58,693 bases of DNA from Pseudonocardia lacus (GCF_018531445.1 NZ_JAHDTH010000025.1:1-58693), one strand, 5' to 3'. Counted from the stretch's first letter, positions 15,953-24,901 are shown. Numbers and translations: made by a program. Notes: generated by a model not told the origin, from the sequence alone.

Positions 15953-16354
15953 TCAGCCGAGGCTGAGCTGCCAGGACACCCCGAACCGGTCGTTGGCCCA
16001 ACCGAACGGGCCGAACCCGTAGTCGTCGAGCGGCATCAGTGCGATGCCGCCTTCGGAGAGGCCGGCCCACAGCTTCTCCAACTCCTCGCGCGACCCGCAG
16101 CGCACGAACAGCGACAGCGACGGGGTGAAGTCGAACTCGTGCACGGCCGGGCTGTCCAGGCAGCGCAGCTGCTGGCCGGCCACCCGGAACACACCCTGCT
16201 TGATACCGCCCTCCGGGCCCGGCTCGCCGGGGCCGAAGCGCTCGACGACGAGCACCTCGCCGTCGTCGAACAGCCCGGTGTAGAAGGTCATGGCCTCCTC
16301 GGCCTCGCCCTTCTGGAACATCAGGAACGGGGTCAGCTTCTGCAGTTCGGGCAC
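15953..16354 (-). CDS. VOC-superfamily (PhnB/3-demethylubiquinone methyltransferase-like) protein
   Basis: Protein of 133 aa with the PhnB-type VOC fold: KLTPFLMFQKGEAEEAMTFY at the start, then QQLRCLDSPAVHEFDFTPS and the terminal GPFGWANDRFGVSWQLS. GTG at 16354 is chosen because GAGGAG lies eight bases upstream and the upstream gene ends at 16360; a much longer open frame exists but is shadow. It is the third gene of a regulator/SRPBCC/VOC operon. The substrate is unknown. Confidence 0.87.
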   Translation of the reverse strand: MPELQKLTPFLMFQKGEAEEAMTFYTGLFDDGEVLVVERFGPGEPGPEGGIKQGVFRVAGQQLRCLDSPAVHEFDFTPSLSLFVRCGSREELEKLWAGLSEGGIALMPLDDYGFGPFGWANDRFGVSWQLSLG

Positions 16355-16359
16355 GGGGA

Positions 16360-17016
16360 TCAGCTCCTCTGGGTCGCGGCCAGCCAGGCGGTCCAGCCGG
16401 CGGTCAGCGCCATGGGGTCGGCGCCTGGGGTGTAGTCGTGGTGGCCGATGGCGGGCGGCAGCCCGATCGGCGAGCGGTCGTGGAACCGGACCAGCGCGCT
16501 CGCGGTGCGCAGGCCCACGTGGTGCGCGGTGCGGATGTCGACGGTGCCGGTCAGACCGGCGACGTGCACCCGGTCGCCCTCGGCCGGGTCCCCGATCGCG
16601 GCCCGGACCCGCTCCCACGCGTCCGGGGCGGCCGGGGCCTCGGCCTCGGCGTAGACGGCGGGCCGGTCGGGGAAGTGGTGCAGGTACTGGCCAAGGGTGT
16701 GCAGGTAGAGGTGCCAGCCCGCGCTGGTCATCGCGTCGAACTCGTCGCCCCATTCCTCCTCGACGATCCCGCTGTGCACGAACCGCAGGACCGTCGTGCT
16801 CCCGTCCGCCGCTTCGAGCAGGTACTCCATCGCCTGGGTGCCGAACCGCACGGCGAACCGGTTCGGCGGGTCGGTCTCGGCCGCGACGCCGGCGCCGCCC
16901 TCCGGGCCGGGCATGAACCACCCGGCCTGGCCCTCCGGGGTGGCGATGGCCCGCCACACCTGCTCGATCGGGACGGGGAACGCGACCTCGCGGCGGATCT
17001 CGAACGGTCGGCTCAC
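16360..17016 (-). CDS. SRPBCC/AHSA1-domain protein
   Basis: Protein of 218 aa with an AHSA1-like hydrophobic-pocket fold at the N-terminus (REVAFPVPIEQVWRAI, then GQAGWFMPGPE) and a second, less familiar half. Such proteins commonly follow an ArsR-type regulator in actinobacteria, as here. The GTG overlaps the regulator stop by 4 bases. Ligand and reaction are unknown. Confidence 0.85.
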   Translation of the reverse strand: MSRPFEIRREVAFPVPIEQVWRAIATPEGQAGWFMPGPEGGAGVAAETDPPNRFAVRFGTQAMEYLLEAADGSTTVLRFVHSGIVEEEWGDEFDAMTSAGWHLYLHTLGQYLHHFPDRPAVYAEAEAPAAPDAWERVRAAIGDPAEGDRVHVAGLTGTVDIRTAHHVGLRTASALVRFHDRSPIGLPPAIGHHDYTPGADPMALTAGWTAWLAATQRS

Positions 17017-17609
17017 GGCCGCTCCTCGGGGGGCATCGCCGGGTGCAGGGCCACGACCAGCCGGTGCGGGCGCGCACCCGCGTCCTCGCCGCGGTGGTAG
17101 CGGGCGACGAGCGCACCGACCGCCTCGCCCAGTTCGCGGGCGAAGGCGGCCCGGTCGGCCGCGGTCGCGAAATGGACGTCGCCGTCGATGCCGAACGTGG
17201 CCACCCGGCTGCGACCGGCCGCGCCGATCAGCCGGCTCACGTCGCGCAGCAGTCGGGCCGCGAGGGCGAGCAGCCATTGGGCGGAGAGCTTGTCCGGCTC
17301 GTCGTCCGGGTCGGGGGCAAGGGCCGCCCAGGCCCGCGGGGAGACCACGAACGCCCGGGCCGTGGCGCGCAGCACGCGTTCGGTCATGTTGCCCTTGCGC
17401 CGCTCCTCGACGAGTTCGACCAGCCCGTGCGCCTCCAGCGCGCGCAGGTGGTGGTTCACCAACTGCCGGCTCAGACCCAGCGCGGCCGCGAGCGTCGTGG
17501 CCGAGCCGGGCTCGCGCAGCGCGCCCAGTAGCCGGGCGCGCAACGGGGCGAGGGCCGCCGCGGCCGCCGCCTCGTCCTCGATGACCATCGTGCCCGTCGA
17601 CACCTCCAT
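17013..17609 (-). CDS. ArsR-like helix-turn-helix regulator of the SRPBCC/VOC operon
   Basis: Regulator of 198 aa. The winged helix lies at about residues 20-80 (ATTLAAALGLSRQLVNHHLR, wing EERRKGNMTERVL). The C-terminal half resembles the helical ligand-binding part of the SRPBCC-linked regulators. There is no metal-binding CVC motif, so it is not an arsenic sensor. A perfect palindrome 17 bases upstream of its ATG is a good autoregulatory operator. Confidence 0.88.
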   Translation of the reverse strand: MEVSTGTMVIEDEAAAAAALAPLRARLLGALREPGSATTLAAALGLSRQLVNHHLRALEAHGLVELVEERRKGNMTERVLRATARAFVVSPRAWAALAPDPDDEPDKLSAQWLLALAARLLRDVSRLIGAAGRSRVATFGIDGDVHFATAADRAAFARELGEAVGALVARYHRGEDAGARPHRLVVALHPAMPPEERP

Positions 17610-17625
17610 GCGCCCAGCATCTCGC

Positions 17626-17643
17626 TGACAGCAGACGCTGTCA
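17626..17643 (-). promoter_or_regulatory. Operator palindrome overlapping a -35 box
   Basis: TGACAGC-AGAC-GCTGTCA is a perfect 7-bp inverted repeat. On the minus strand it shares bases with a consensus TTGACA -35 (17644-17639). A weak -10 would lie near 17616-17621. The arrangement suits repression by the ArsR-like regulator encoded immediately downstream. Confidence 0.65.
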
Positions 17644-17767
17644 AGAAAATAGAGACTTTCGGTGCGACCGCCTCTCGGGAGGACCGTCGTGCGAGGACGA
17701 GGTCACGCCGAGCGGGCCGTGGTCCCCGCTCCCCGGACACGCCGGAACGGTTCACTCGGCCGATCCC

Positions 17768-18589
17768 TCACGCGGGCCCGGCCAGCGCGGCCCGGGTCCG
17801 CAGGCCGGCCAGGAACGCGGCCGGGGAGGCGCCGGCGAACTGGTGGAACTCGCGGATCAGGTGGGCCTGGTCGGCGTACCCGCACTCGTCGGCGATCCGG
17901 TCCCAGCGCGGGGCCGGGTGGGTGGCCATGCGGCGCCACACCGCATCGAAGCGGGCCAGCCGGGCGGCGGTCTTCGGGGCCAGGCCGACCTGCTGCTTGA
18001 ACCTGCTGATCAGGTGCCGGTGGCTCCAGCCGACCTCGTCGGCCAGCCGGCCGACCGGCAGCCTGCCGCCGGTGGCGGTCAGCCGCCGCCACGCCCAGAC
18101 GACCTCCGGTGCGGGTCGCGGGCCGTCCTCGGCCCGCCGCAGCAGGTAGGCGTCCAGCAGCGCGGACTGCCGGCGCCGGTCCGCGGTGTGGCGGAGCTGG
18201 TCGGCCAGCCGCCGGACGCCGCTGCCGAGCACGTCGGTCAGGTCCATGACCTGACCGCTGATCGCGCCGGTGGGCAGACCGAGCCGGTAGGCGCCCAGCC
18301 ACGTCAGCCACTGCTGCATGGCCGGGTGCGCGGGGGCGTCCGGGTGCACGTGGCAGACGTCGTGGGCGCCGATGAGGAGTTCCGGGGGGTGCCACGCCGA
18401 GTCGTCCAGCTTCAGGACGATGCCGACGCCCGCGGTGGCCGGACTGATCAGGTCGTGGGGCGGCCCGGCGGGCTCGGTGAAGCCGGCGTAGCCGCGGGCG
18501 AGCAGCCCGCGCAGCCGCGGGTGCGGCGAGCCGCCGGCGCGTGGCGCACGGGACCGCTCGGAGACCAGCACGATCCTCGTCCCGGACAC
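17768..18589 (-). CDS. AraC-family transcriptional regulator
   Basis: Regulator of 273 aa with an AraC-type double helix-turn-helix in the last 100 residues (VGRLADEVGWSHRHLISRFK and IADECGYADQAHLIREFHQF). GTG at 18589 is preferred to the ATG at 18673 because GGGAGG lies about 10 bases upstream. It is divergent from the phosphotransferase gene. It is clearly paralogous to the AraC protein at 21124-21957; both share LGAYRL/LGAYQL, DLTDVLG/DLRDVLG and VGLAPK-AAR. Confidence 0.88.
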   Translation of the reverse strand: MSGTRIVLVSERSRAPRAGGSPHPRLRGLLARGYAGFTEPAGPPHDLISPATAGVGIVLKLDDSAWHPPELLIGAHDVCHVHPDAPAHPAMQQWLTWLGAYRLGLPTGAISGQVMDLTDVLGSGVRRLADQLRHTADRRRQSALLDAYLLRRAEDGPRPAPEVVWAWRRLTATGGRLPVGRLADEVGWSHRHLISRFKQQVGLAPKTAARLARFDAVWRRMATHPAPRWDRIADECGYADQAHLIREFHQFAGASPAAFLAGLRTRAALAGPA

Positions 18590-18749
18590 CGCACGTGACC
18601 TCCCTGCGCTGCTGGACCGTCGGCCGTGGTCGGGGTGGTCCGCCAGTGCAGCGCCGGCCGAAGCGCTTGGCAACCCGCCAGGTCAATTTCCTTCAAGACC
18701 CTCCCGCGGACCGGTGCCTATCGTCGCCGTGGTCCGAGGGAGGTGCGGT

Positions 18750-19835
18750 GTGACCGGTCGTGGTGGTTCGGGGGACGCCCATCCCCTGCCGTTGACCGCG
18801 GACGAGGTCACGGCCGGGTGGTTGAGCGCGGCGCTCCGCACCCGCCACCCGCGCGCCGTGGTCGGCCGGGCCGAGCCGGTGCAGCTCATCGACGGGACCG
18901 CCACCAAGGTCCTGCTGCGACTGGCCTACGACCCCCACGGTCCTCGTGCCGGGCTGCCCGACCGGATGTGCGTCAAGGGCGGGTTCGGCGCGTACCGCGA
19001 GTACCTCGGCGGCATGGGCCTCTACAGCGGCGAGGTCCGCTTCTACAACGAGATCGCGCCGCTGTACGAGCTGACCTGCCCGACGAGCTACTTCGGCCTG
19101 ACCCAGACCGATCCCGTCCAGGGCATCGTCGCGCTGGAGGACCTGGGGGCGCGAGGTGCCACCTTCGCGCGTGCCACGAGGCCGCTGGGCGTCGAGCTGG
19201 CCCGGGCCGGCCTCGACGCCCTCGCGGCCCTGCACGGCCAGTCGTGGCAGGACGACCGTCCCCGGCAGCTCGGTGTCGACCTGCTGCTGCCCACCGCCAC
19301 CGAGCCGATCCTGCGGGACTTCCTCACCGCGTTGCCGGAGCGGTTCGCCGCACCGCGCGGCTTCGCCGCACCGGTCGTCCTGCACGACCCGGACCGGCTT
19401 CGCGCGGCGTTCACGACCTACCGGGCCGAGGCACAGCGCGCCGCCGCCTGCGTGGTCCACGGCGACGCGCACATCGGCAACGCCTACGTCGAGCCCGACG
19501 GGCGCGTGGGCTTCCTCGACTGGCAGACGGTCGCGATCGGGCCCTGGGTGCACGACGTCAACTACTTCCTCGTCTCCGCGCTCGACGTGCCCGACCGGCG
19601 GGCCCACGAGCGCGACCTGCTCGGCCACTACCTGAAGGCGCTCGCCACGTTCGGGGTGTCGGCGCCCGGGCCGGACGAGGCGTGGAGCGGCTACCGACAG
19701 GCAACGGTCCACGGCTTCCTGAGCTGGCTGTGCAACCTGGACCGCTGGCAGCCGGCCGAGGTGAACACCGCGACCTACGCGCGCTTCGGCATGGCGATGG
19801 TCGATCACGACACGTACGCCGCACTGGGGGTGTGA
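18750..19835 (+). CDS. Phosphotransferase of the APH/ecdysteroid-kinase-like superfamily
   Basis: Kinase-fold protein of 361 aa. The catalytic loop is VVHGDAHIGN (HGDxHxxN) near residues 234-243, with the metal-binding Asp in GFLDWQ shortly after; the N-lobe has DGTATKVLLRLAY. Relatives phosphorylate small molecules such as aminoglycosides, macrolides or steroid-like hydroxyls. GTG at 18750 is chosen because GAGGGAGG ends six bases upstream. The stop overlaps the next ATG by one base, linking it to the acyl-CoA-dehydrogenase-like flavoprotein, so a role in lipid or steroid-like catabolism is more likely than antibiotic resistance (inference). Confidence 0.87.
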   Translation: MTGRGGSGDAHPLPLTADEVTAGWLSAALRTRHPRAVVGRAEPVQLIDGTATKVLLRLAYDPHGPRAGLPDRMCVKGGFGAYREYLGGMGLYSGEVRFYNEIAPLYELTCPTSYFGLTQTDPVQGIVALEDLGARGATFARATRPLGVELARAGLDALAALHGQSWQDDRPRQLGVDLLLPTATEPILRDFLTALPERFAAPRGFAAPVVLHDPDRLRAAFTTYRAEAQRAAACVVHGDAHIGNAYVEPDGRVGFLDWQTVAIGPWVHDVNYFLVSALDVPDRRAHERDLLGHYLKALATFGVSAPGPDEAWSGYRQATVHGFLSWLCNLDRWQPAEVNTATYARFGMAMVDHDTYAALGV

Positions 19836-21028
19836 TGTCCATCCGGGACCGCGCAGTGGTGGGCGGCGTCGCGGTCGCGCCGGACCCGTCCCACCGCGAC
19901 CCGGTGTCCGACGTCCGGGCGGCGGTCGAGGTCGCGTTGCCGCTGGTGCGCGAGCGTGCCCACGCCGCGGGCGCCGGTCGCCGGCTGCCGGAGGAGGTGG
20001 TCCGGGCGCTGCGCCGGACCGGGCTGTACCGCCTGCTGCTGCCGACCGAGCTGGGTGGGGCACAGGCGCCCGTCGTGGCCGTGATGGACGTCCTGGAACG
20101 GATCGCGGCCGTCGACGGAAGCACGGCGTGGTGCGCCATGATCGGGGCGGGCAGCAACGCGTTCGCCGGCTACCTGCCCGAGTCCGGCGCCCGTCGCGTG
20201 TTCGCCGACCCCGACCAGGGCAACGCGACCATGCTCGCGCCGGTCGGTCGCCTGGTCGGCGACCGCGGGCGGCTGCGGCTGTCCGGACGGTGGCCGTTCG
20301 CCAGCAACTGCCTGCACAGCGCGTGGATCGGGCTGGGCGCGCTGTCCGAGGGGCCCGATCCGACGCCGCGGATGGTCTTCGTCGACCTGCGGTCCGTCAC
20401 CGTCGAGGACACCTGGGACGCCGTCGGCCTGCGCGCCACGGGCAGCCACCACGTGAGCGTCGCCGACGTGCCGGTCGCCGACGACGAGCACTGCGCGACC
20501 GGCGACCGGCCGTGGCCGGAGGGGCCGCTGTGGCGGCTGCCGCTGCACACCGTCCTGGTGCCCCTGCTGGCCTCGGTCCCCCTGGGCATCGCCCGCGGCG
20601 CGCTCGACCACATCGCGGGCGCAACCGGCGCCGGCAGCACCGGCCTGCGCGGCCGCCTCGTCGACGACCCCGTGGCCATGAGCGACTTCGCCGTCGCCGA
20701 CACCCGCTTGCGGGCGGCCCGCGCGGCGCTGCGCGAGGCCGTCGCCGAGGCGCTCGACCGGGCGGAGCAGCACGAGCCGATCGACCAGCACCTGCGGGCG
20801 CGGATCTTCCTGGCCGGGCTGCACGCCGGCGACGTCGGCGTGGAGACGACGTCGCTCGCGCACCGGCTCAGCGGAGCCGCGGCCGCGGCCGCCGGCCACC
20901 CGGTCCTGCGCGCGCTCACCGACGTGCAGGCGGCGCGCCAGCACCTGCTGCTCGCCCACCGCCACCGCCCCGAGCTCGGCCGGGCCGTGGCCGGCAACCC
21001 CGTGCGCTACCCGCCGTTCCTGCCCTGA
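19835..21028 (+). CDS. Acyl-CoA-dehydrogenase-fold flavoprotein, HsaA/DszC-like monooxygenase group
   Basis: Protein of 397 aa with acyl-CoA dehydrogenase architecture but without the usual acyl-CoA motifs. It has VRALRRTGLYRLLLPTELGG, IAAVDGSTAWCAMIGAGSNA, GRWPFASNCLHSAWIGLGA and LRATGSHHVSVADVPV. That set is typical of the flavin-dependent group D monooxygenases (HsaA, DszC, p-hydroxyphenylacetate type) that need a separate flavin reductase. No reductase gene is nearby. The exact substrate is unknown. Confidence 0.85.
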   Translation: MSIRDRAVVGGVAVAPDPSHRDPVSDVRAAVEVALPLVRERAHAAGAGRRLPEEVVRALRRTGLYRLLLPTELGGAQAPVVAVMDVLERIAAVDGSTAWCAMIGAGSNAFAGYLPESGARRVFADPDQGNATMLAPVGRLVGDRGRLRLSGRWPFASNCLHSAWIGLGALSEGPDPTPRMVFVDLRSVTVEDTWDAVGLRATGSHHVSVADVPVADDEHCATGDRPWPEGPLWRLPLHTVLVPLLASVPLGIARGALDHIAGATGAGSTGLRGRLVDDPVAMSDFAVADTRLRAARAALREAVAEALDRAEQHEPIDQHLRARIFLAGLHAGDVGVETTSLAHRLSGAAAAAAGHPVLRALTDVQAARQHLLLAHRHRPELGRAVAGNPVRYPPFLP

Positions 21029-21123
21029 TCGGCGAGCGTCGGCGAGGTGGCCAGGTGCGTTCGAGGATCCGACCGCCGGAACCGGATCGTGCCGTCGCCG
21101 GGGGCCGGGGCCACAATCGAGGC

Positions 21124-21957
21124 ATGCGGGCAGCCGGTCCCGCCGCGCGAGCGGCCTGGTACCTGGAGAACGAGCGGCACTCGTGGCGCGTGCCGCACCG
21201 GCCGCCGCACCCGCGCATGCGCCAGTACGTCGCCCGCGACTACGAGGGCTCGACCGAGCAGATCGGCAGCCATCGCCTCCTGCTGCCGGCGACGACATCG
21301 GTGACACTCGTCGTGAAGGTGCTGGACTCGCCGTACCGGCCGGCGGAGTTCGTGCGCGGGCCGGCCGACACGTTCCACCTGCTCGACGGGGTATGCGCCC
21401 CGGCCTACCTGCAGATCATGCTGAACCCGCTGGGCGCCTACCAGTTGCTGGGCGTCCCGCTCGACGAGCTGCGCGGTCGCGTCGCGGACCTGCGCGACGT
21501 GCTCGGCCCCGCCGGCGCCCGGTTCGCCGACCGGGTCCGCGACGCGGTGACGTGGCGGCAGCGCTTCGCGATCGTCGACGAGGTCCTCGGCGGTCGGGCG
21601 GCGACGGCGACGCCGCCGTCACCGGAGGTCGCCAGGGCGTGGTCGATCCTGGTGGCCTCCGGCGGCCGGGCGCGGGTCGGCCGGATCGCCGCCGAGGTCG
21701 GCTGGAGCCACGAGCACCTGACCCGGCGGTTCACCACCCAGGTCGGCCTGGCGCCGAAGGCCGCCGCCCGGGTGATCCGGTTCGGTCGCGCTGCCGACCG
21801 ACTCGGGAGCGGCGGGTCCTCGCTGGCCGGGCTGGCCACCGAGTCCGGCTACGCCGACCAGGCCCACCTCACCCGCGACTTCCGCGCCCTGGCCGGGGTG
21901 ACGCCCACCGACTTCCTGGCTCGGCTCCGCACGGCGGCGCCCCCCGACCCCGGGTGA
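21124..21957 (+). CDS. AraC-family transcriptional regulator (paralogue of 17768-18589)
   Basis: Regulator of 277 aa with the C-terminal AraC domain (IAAEVGWSHEHLTRRFTTQV and LATESGYADQAHLTRDFRAL). The N-terminal ligand domain has the same core as the other AraC protein on the far side of the phosphotransferase/flavoprotein pair. ATG at 21124 is 95 bases after the flavoprotein stop. The frame is open further upstream only by shadow. It may be co-transcribed with the pair or have its own promoter; none is obvious. Confidence 0.88.
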   Translation: MRAAGPAARAAWYLENERHSWRVPHRPPHPRMRQYVARDYEGSTEQIGSHRLLLPATTSVTLVVKVLDSPYRPAEFVRGPADTFHLLDGVCAPAYLQIMLNPLGAYQLLGVPLDELRGRVADLRDVLGPAGARFADRVRDAVTWRQRFAIVDEVLGGRAATATPPSPEVARAWSILVASGGRARVGRIAAEVGWSHEHLTRRFTTQVGLAPKAAARVIRFGRAADRLGSGGSSLAGLATESGYADQAHLTRDFRALAGVTPTDFLARLRTAAPPDPG

Positions 21958-22031
21958 GCACATCGCCGACCGTCCCAGCCGCGTCGATCATGTGATTCGG
22001 CCACCTCGCAGCCGTGGGTGGGTCGCCGCGC

Positions 22032-22961
22032 TCACCTTCGACGACGGCCCCGCTGATCGAGCAGGGCGAGCAGACCCGCGAACGCGAGGACGAGGCCGGC
22101 GAGCAGGCCGGTGAGGTGTGCGGTGCCCGCGAGACCGGACGCACCGCTGTAGGCGTCGACGCCGACGACCAGGAGCAGGTGGTAGAGCCCCCACGTGAAC
22201 GGGACCGCGCTGCCGGTCCACACCGCGATGACGGCGCCCGCCCGAGCGGCCGGTGAACCGCCGACCAGGGTCACCAGTCCGGCCGCGCCGAGCAGCGCGA
22301 ACACCGCGATGGGCGCGTGCACCAGGGTGGTGGCCACGTCGTCGGTCGTCGTGGCGGTGGCGAGGTGCAGGCCCGCCGCCAGTACCGCCGTGCCGGCGCC
22401 GACGGCGGTCAGCCGGCGCAGCAGCGGATGAGCCCTCCCTCGCGGCGCGCTCACCACCCCGGACCAGCGGCTCCGTGCGTGCAGCCCGAACGCGGCGACC
22501 AGGAAGACGCCCTGCCAGGCGAACCCGCCGTAGACCAGCAGCCCCACCCACGGCGCCAGCGACCCGTCGCCCAACCCGGCCCCGACACCGGCCGACACCA
22601 GTGTCGCGGGCAGGTTGACCAGCGCGATCGGGACGAGCAGCCCGGTGCCGGCCCAGGCAGGCGGCAGCAGCAGCCAGGCGGGCAGCCGATACCCCCAGCC
22701 GTGGGTCAACGCCATGGCCAGGACGATCACCAGGACGTCCAGCGCCGCGGTGATCGCGTTGCCCGCGACCCTGGCGGGATCGGTGAGCATCCCCGGATCG
22801 GCCAGGCCGACGTCGACCCGCGCGAGCCAGAGCGCCTTCAGCGCCAGGTAGGGCAGCACCCCGACGGCGACCGCCCATCCGGTGGCCCGGTGCAGGATCG
22901 GCGTGCGCGGTCGCGACCTCGGCCGGACGGGATGCGGGGTGGTCGTCGTGGTCGCGCTCAT
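22032..22961 (-). CDS. Multi-spanning membrane protein, function unknown
   Basis: Integral membrane protein of 309 aa with about eight hydrophobic segments (for example VLVIVLAMALTHGWGYRL, LLVYGGFAWQGVFLVAAFGL and LTGLLAGLVLAFAGLLALL) and a basic C-terminus RRRR. No transporter or enzyme signature was recognised. ATG at 22961 gives a short Thr/Pro-rich cytoplasmic tail; a longer frame to 23078 is less likely. A perfect 16-bp palindrome lies 58 bases upstream. It is divergent from the monooxygenase unit. Confidence 0.75.
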   Translation of the reverse strand: MSATTTTTPHPVRPRSRPRTPILHRATGWAVAVGVLPYLALKALWLARVDVGLADPGMLTDPARVAGNAITAALDVLVIVLAMALTHGWGYRLPAWLLLPPAWAGTGLLVPIALVNLPATLVSAGVGAGLGDGSLAPWVGLLVYGGFAWQGVFLVAAFGLHARSRWSGVVSAPRGRAHPLLRRLTAVGAGTAVLAAGLHLATATTTDDVATTLVHAPIAVFALLGAAGLVTLVGGSPAARAGAVIAVWTGSAVPFTWGLYHLLLVVGVDAYSGASGLAGTAHLTGLLAGLVLAFAGLLALLDQRGRRRR

Positions 22962-23018
22962 GGCCTCGATGCTGCCGTCGCCGCTCCACCGCGGCCTCCC
23001 GCTCCAGCGCGATCCGAC

Positions 23019-23034
23019 TCCCCCGCGCGGGGGA
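23019..23034. promoter_or_regulatory. 16-bp perfect palindrome upstream of the membrane-protein gene
   Basis: TCCCCCGCGCGGGGGA reads the same on both strands and lies in the 302-base divergent gap. Being GC-rich it could arise by chance, but its length and position suggest an operator. Confidence 0.4.
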
Positions 23035-23167
23035 CCGCGCCGGTCCGGAGGCCGTGGTCGGGCCGGGGCCGAGATCACTGAGGTCGTCCGGGGCCCGGCC
23101 GGACGGCGGCGTCCCGCCGAGCTGGTCGAGCAGCTCCCGCCGCGTCGCCCACTCGGGTCCCCCCACC

Positions 23168-23187
23168 CCGACTACCCGCTCGGGTGG
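23168..23187 (+). promoter_or_regulatory. Putative regulator box upstream of the BVMO operon
   Basis: CCGACTACCCGCTCGGGT (23168-23185) is identical over 18 bases to a site at 28964-28981 upstream of the MalT/LuxR-like regulator. The core CTACCCG-CT-CGGGTGG is an imperfect inverted repeat. It lies about 77 bases before the ATG at 23264, where an activator could contact RNA polymerase. The rest of the 22962-23263 gap shows only the palindrome at 23019. Confidence 0.7.
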
Positions 23188-23263
23188 GTGTCGGGACCCG
23201 GTCGCGCCGCATGCTGTGACGGCCGACACGGCAGCACACGCCGACGAAGGAGCAGCAGCGACG

Positions 23264-24901
23264 ATGACGTCCGCCACGCAGACCGCGCCACCCGCGACCG
23301 GTGAGACACTCGAACTGGACGCCGTGATCCTCGGCGCCGGCGTAGCCGGCCTGTACCAGCTCCACCAACTGCGCCAGCAGGGCTTGCGCGTGCGCGTCTT
23401 CGACCGGGCCGGCGACGTGGGCGGCACGTGGTGGTGGAACCGCTACCCCGGCGCCCGCTTCGACAGCGAGGCCTACATCTACCAGTACCTGTTCGACGAG
23501 GACCTCTACAAGGACTGGAGCTGGAGCGAGAAGTTCCCCGGCCAGCCGGAGATCGAGCGCTGGATGGGCTACGTCGCCGACCGGCTCGACCTGCGCCGCG
23601 ACATCCGGTTCTCCACCACGATCACCAGCGCCCACTACGACGAGGACCGCGGTCGCTGGACCATCCGCACCGACCGCGGCGACGTCGTCGACGCGCAGTT
23701 CTTCGTCAGCTGCGCCGGGATGCTGTCCGCGCCGCTGGAGGAGGTCTTCCCGGGCCAGTCCGACTTCGCCGGGCGGATCTTCCACACCTCCCGGTGGCCG
23801 GCCGAGGGCGTCGAGCTGGCCGGGAAGCGGGTCGGGGTGGTCGGCATCGGGGCCACCGGCATCCAGGTGATCCAGACCGTGGCCGACCAGGTCGCCCACC
23901 TGACCGTGTTCGCGCGCACCCCGCAGTACGTGCTGCCGATGAAGAGCCCGGCCTACGGGGAGGCCGAGCAGGCCGCCTACAAGGCCCGCTTCGCCGAGCT
24001 CAAGGCGACGATCCCGCACACCTTCACCGGCTTCGAGTACGACTTCGAGCACGTGTGGGCCGAGTGCACGCCCGAGCAGCGCCGCGACGTGCTGGAGGAG
24101 ATCTACGCCGACGGCTCGCTGAAGCTGTGGCTGGCGAGCTTCGGGGAGATGTTCTTCTCCCAGGAGGTCAACGACGAGGTCTCCGAGTTCGTCCGGGAGA
24201 AGATGCGCGCCCGGCTCAAGGACCCGCGGCTGATCGACGTCCTGGTGCCCACCGACTACGGCTTCGGCACCCACCGGGTGCCGCTGGAGCGCGACTACCT
24301 GGAGGTCTACCACCGGGAGAACGTCGAGCTGGTCGGGGTGCGCGACAACCCGATCACCCGGATCACGCCGACGGGGATCGAGCTCGCCGACGGCACCGTG
24401 CACGAGCTGGACGTCATCGTGCTGGCCACCGGGTTCGACGCCGGCACCGGGTCGCTGACCCGCATCGACGTGCGCGGGCGCGGTGGGCGCAGCCTCACCG
24501 AGGACTGGGGCCGCGACATCCGCTCGATGATGGGCCTGCAGGTGCACGGCTACCCGAACCTGCTCACCACCGCGGTCCCGCTGGCCCCGTCGGCGGCGCT
24601 GTGCAACATGACCACCTGCCTGCAGCAGCAGACCGAGTGGATCAGCGACGCGATCCGGCACGTCCGCGACCGCGGGCTGTCCACGATCGAGGCGACCGCG
24701 GAGGGCGAGGCCGCATGGGTCACCCACCACGACGAGACCGCGGGCGCGACCCTGATCGCGAACACGACCGGCTGGTACCTCGGCTCCAACGTTCCCGGCA
24801 AGCCGCGCCGGGTGCTGTCCTACACCGGCGGCGTGGGCACCTACCGGCAGAAGTGCGACGAGGTGGCGCGCGCCGGCTATCCCGGCTTCGATATCCGCTG
24901 A
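23264..24901 (+). CDS. Baeyer-Villiger monooxygenase (flavin-containing)
   Basis: Type I BVMO of 545 aa that inserts oxygen next to a ketone carbonyl using NADPH and O2. It has the FAD motif VILGAGVAGL (residues 21-30), GGTWWWNRYPGARFD, the type I BVMO fingerprint FAGRIFHTSRW near residues 167-177, and a second Rossmann motif VGVVGIGATGIQV. The ATGF sequence VLATGFDAGTGS is in the C-terminal third. Length matches cyclohexanone- and steroid-type BVMOs. An esterase gene follows 37 bases later, giving the usual pair for ketone breakdown through an ester or lactone. Confidence 0.94.
   Translation: MTSATQTAPPATGETLELDAVILGAGVAGLYQLHQLRQQGLRVRVFDRAGDVGGTWWWNRYPGARFDSEAYIYQYLFDEDLYKDWSWSEKFPGQPEIERWMGYVADRLDLRRDIRFSTTITSAHYDEDRGRWTIRTDRGDVVDAQFFVSCAGMLSAPLEEVFPGQSDFAGRIFHTSRWPAEGVELAGKRVGVVGIGATGIQVIQTVADQVAHLTVFARTPQYVLPMKSPAYGEAEQAAYKARFAELKATIPHTFTGFEYDFEHVWAECTPEQRRDVLEEIYADGSLKLWLASFGEMFFSQEVNDEVSEFVREKMRARLKDPRLIDVLVPTDYGFGTHRVPLERDYLEVYHRENVELVGVRDNPITRITPTGIELADGTVHELDVIVLATGFDAGTGSLTRIDVRGRGGRSLTEDWGRDIRSMMGLQVHGYPNLLTTAVPLAPSAALCNMTTCLQQQTEWISDAIRHVRDRGLSTIEATAEGEAAWVTHHDETAGATLIANTTGWYLGSNVPGKPRRVLSYTGGVGTYRQKCDEVARAGYPGFDIR

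Noticed and set aside
18750-19835. Calling the phosphotransferase an aminoglycoside-resistance gene
   Set aside because: Only the general HGDxHxxN kinase loop is present, and it is coupled to an acyl-CoA-dehydrogenase-like flavoprotein.
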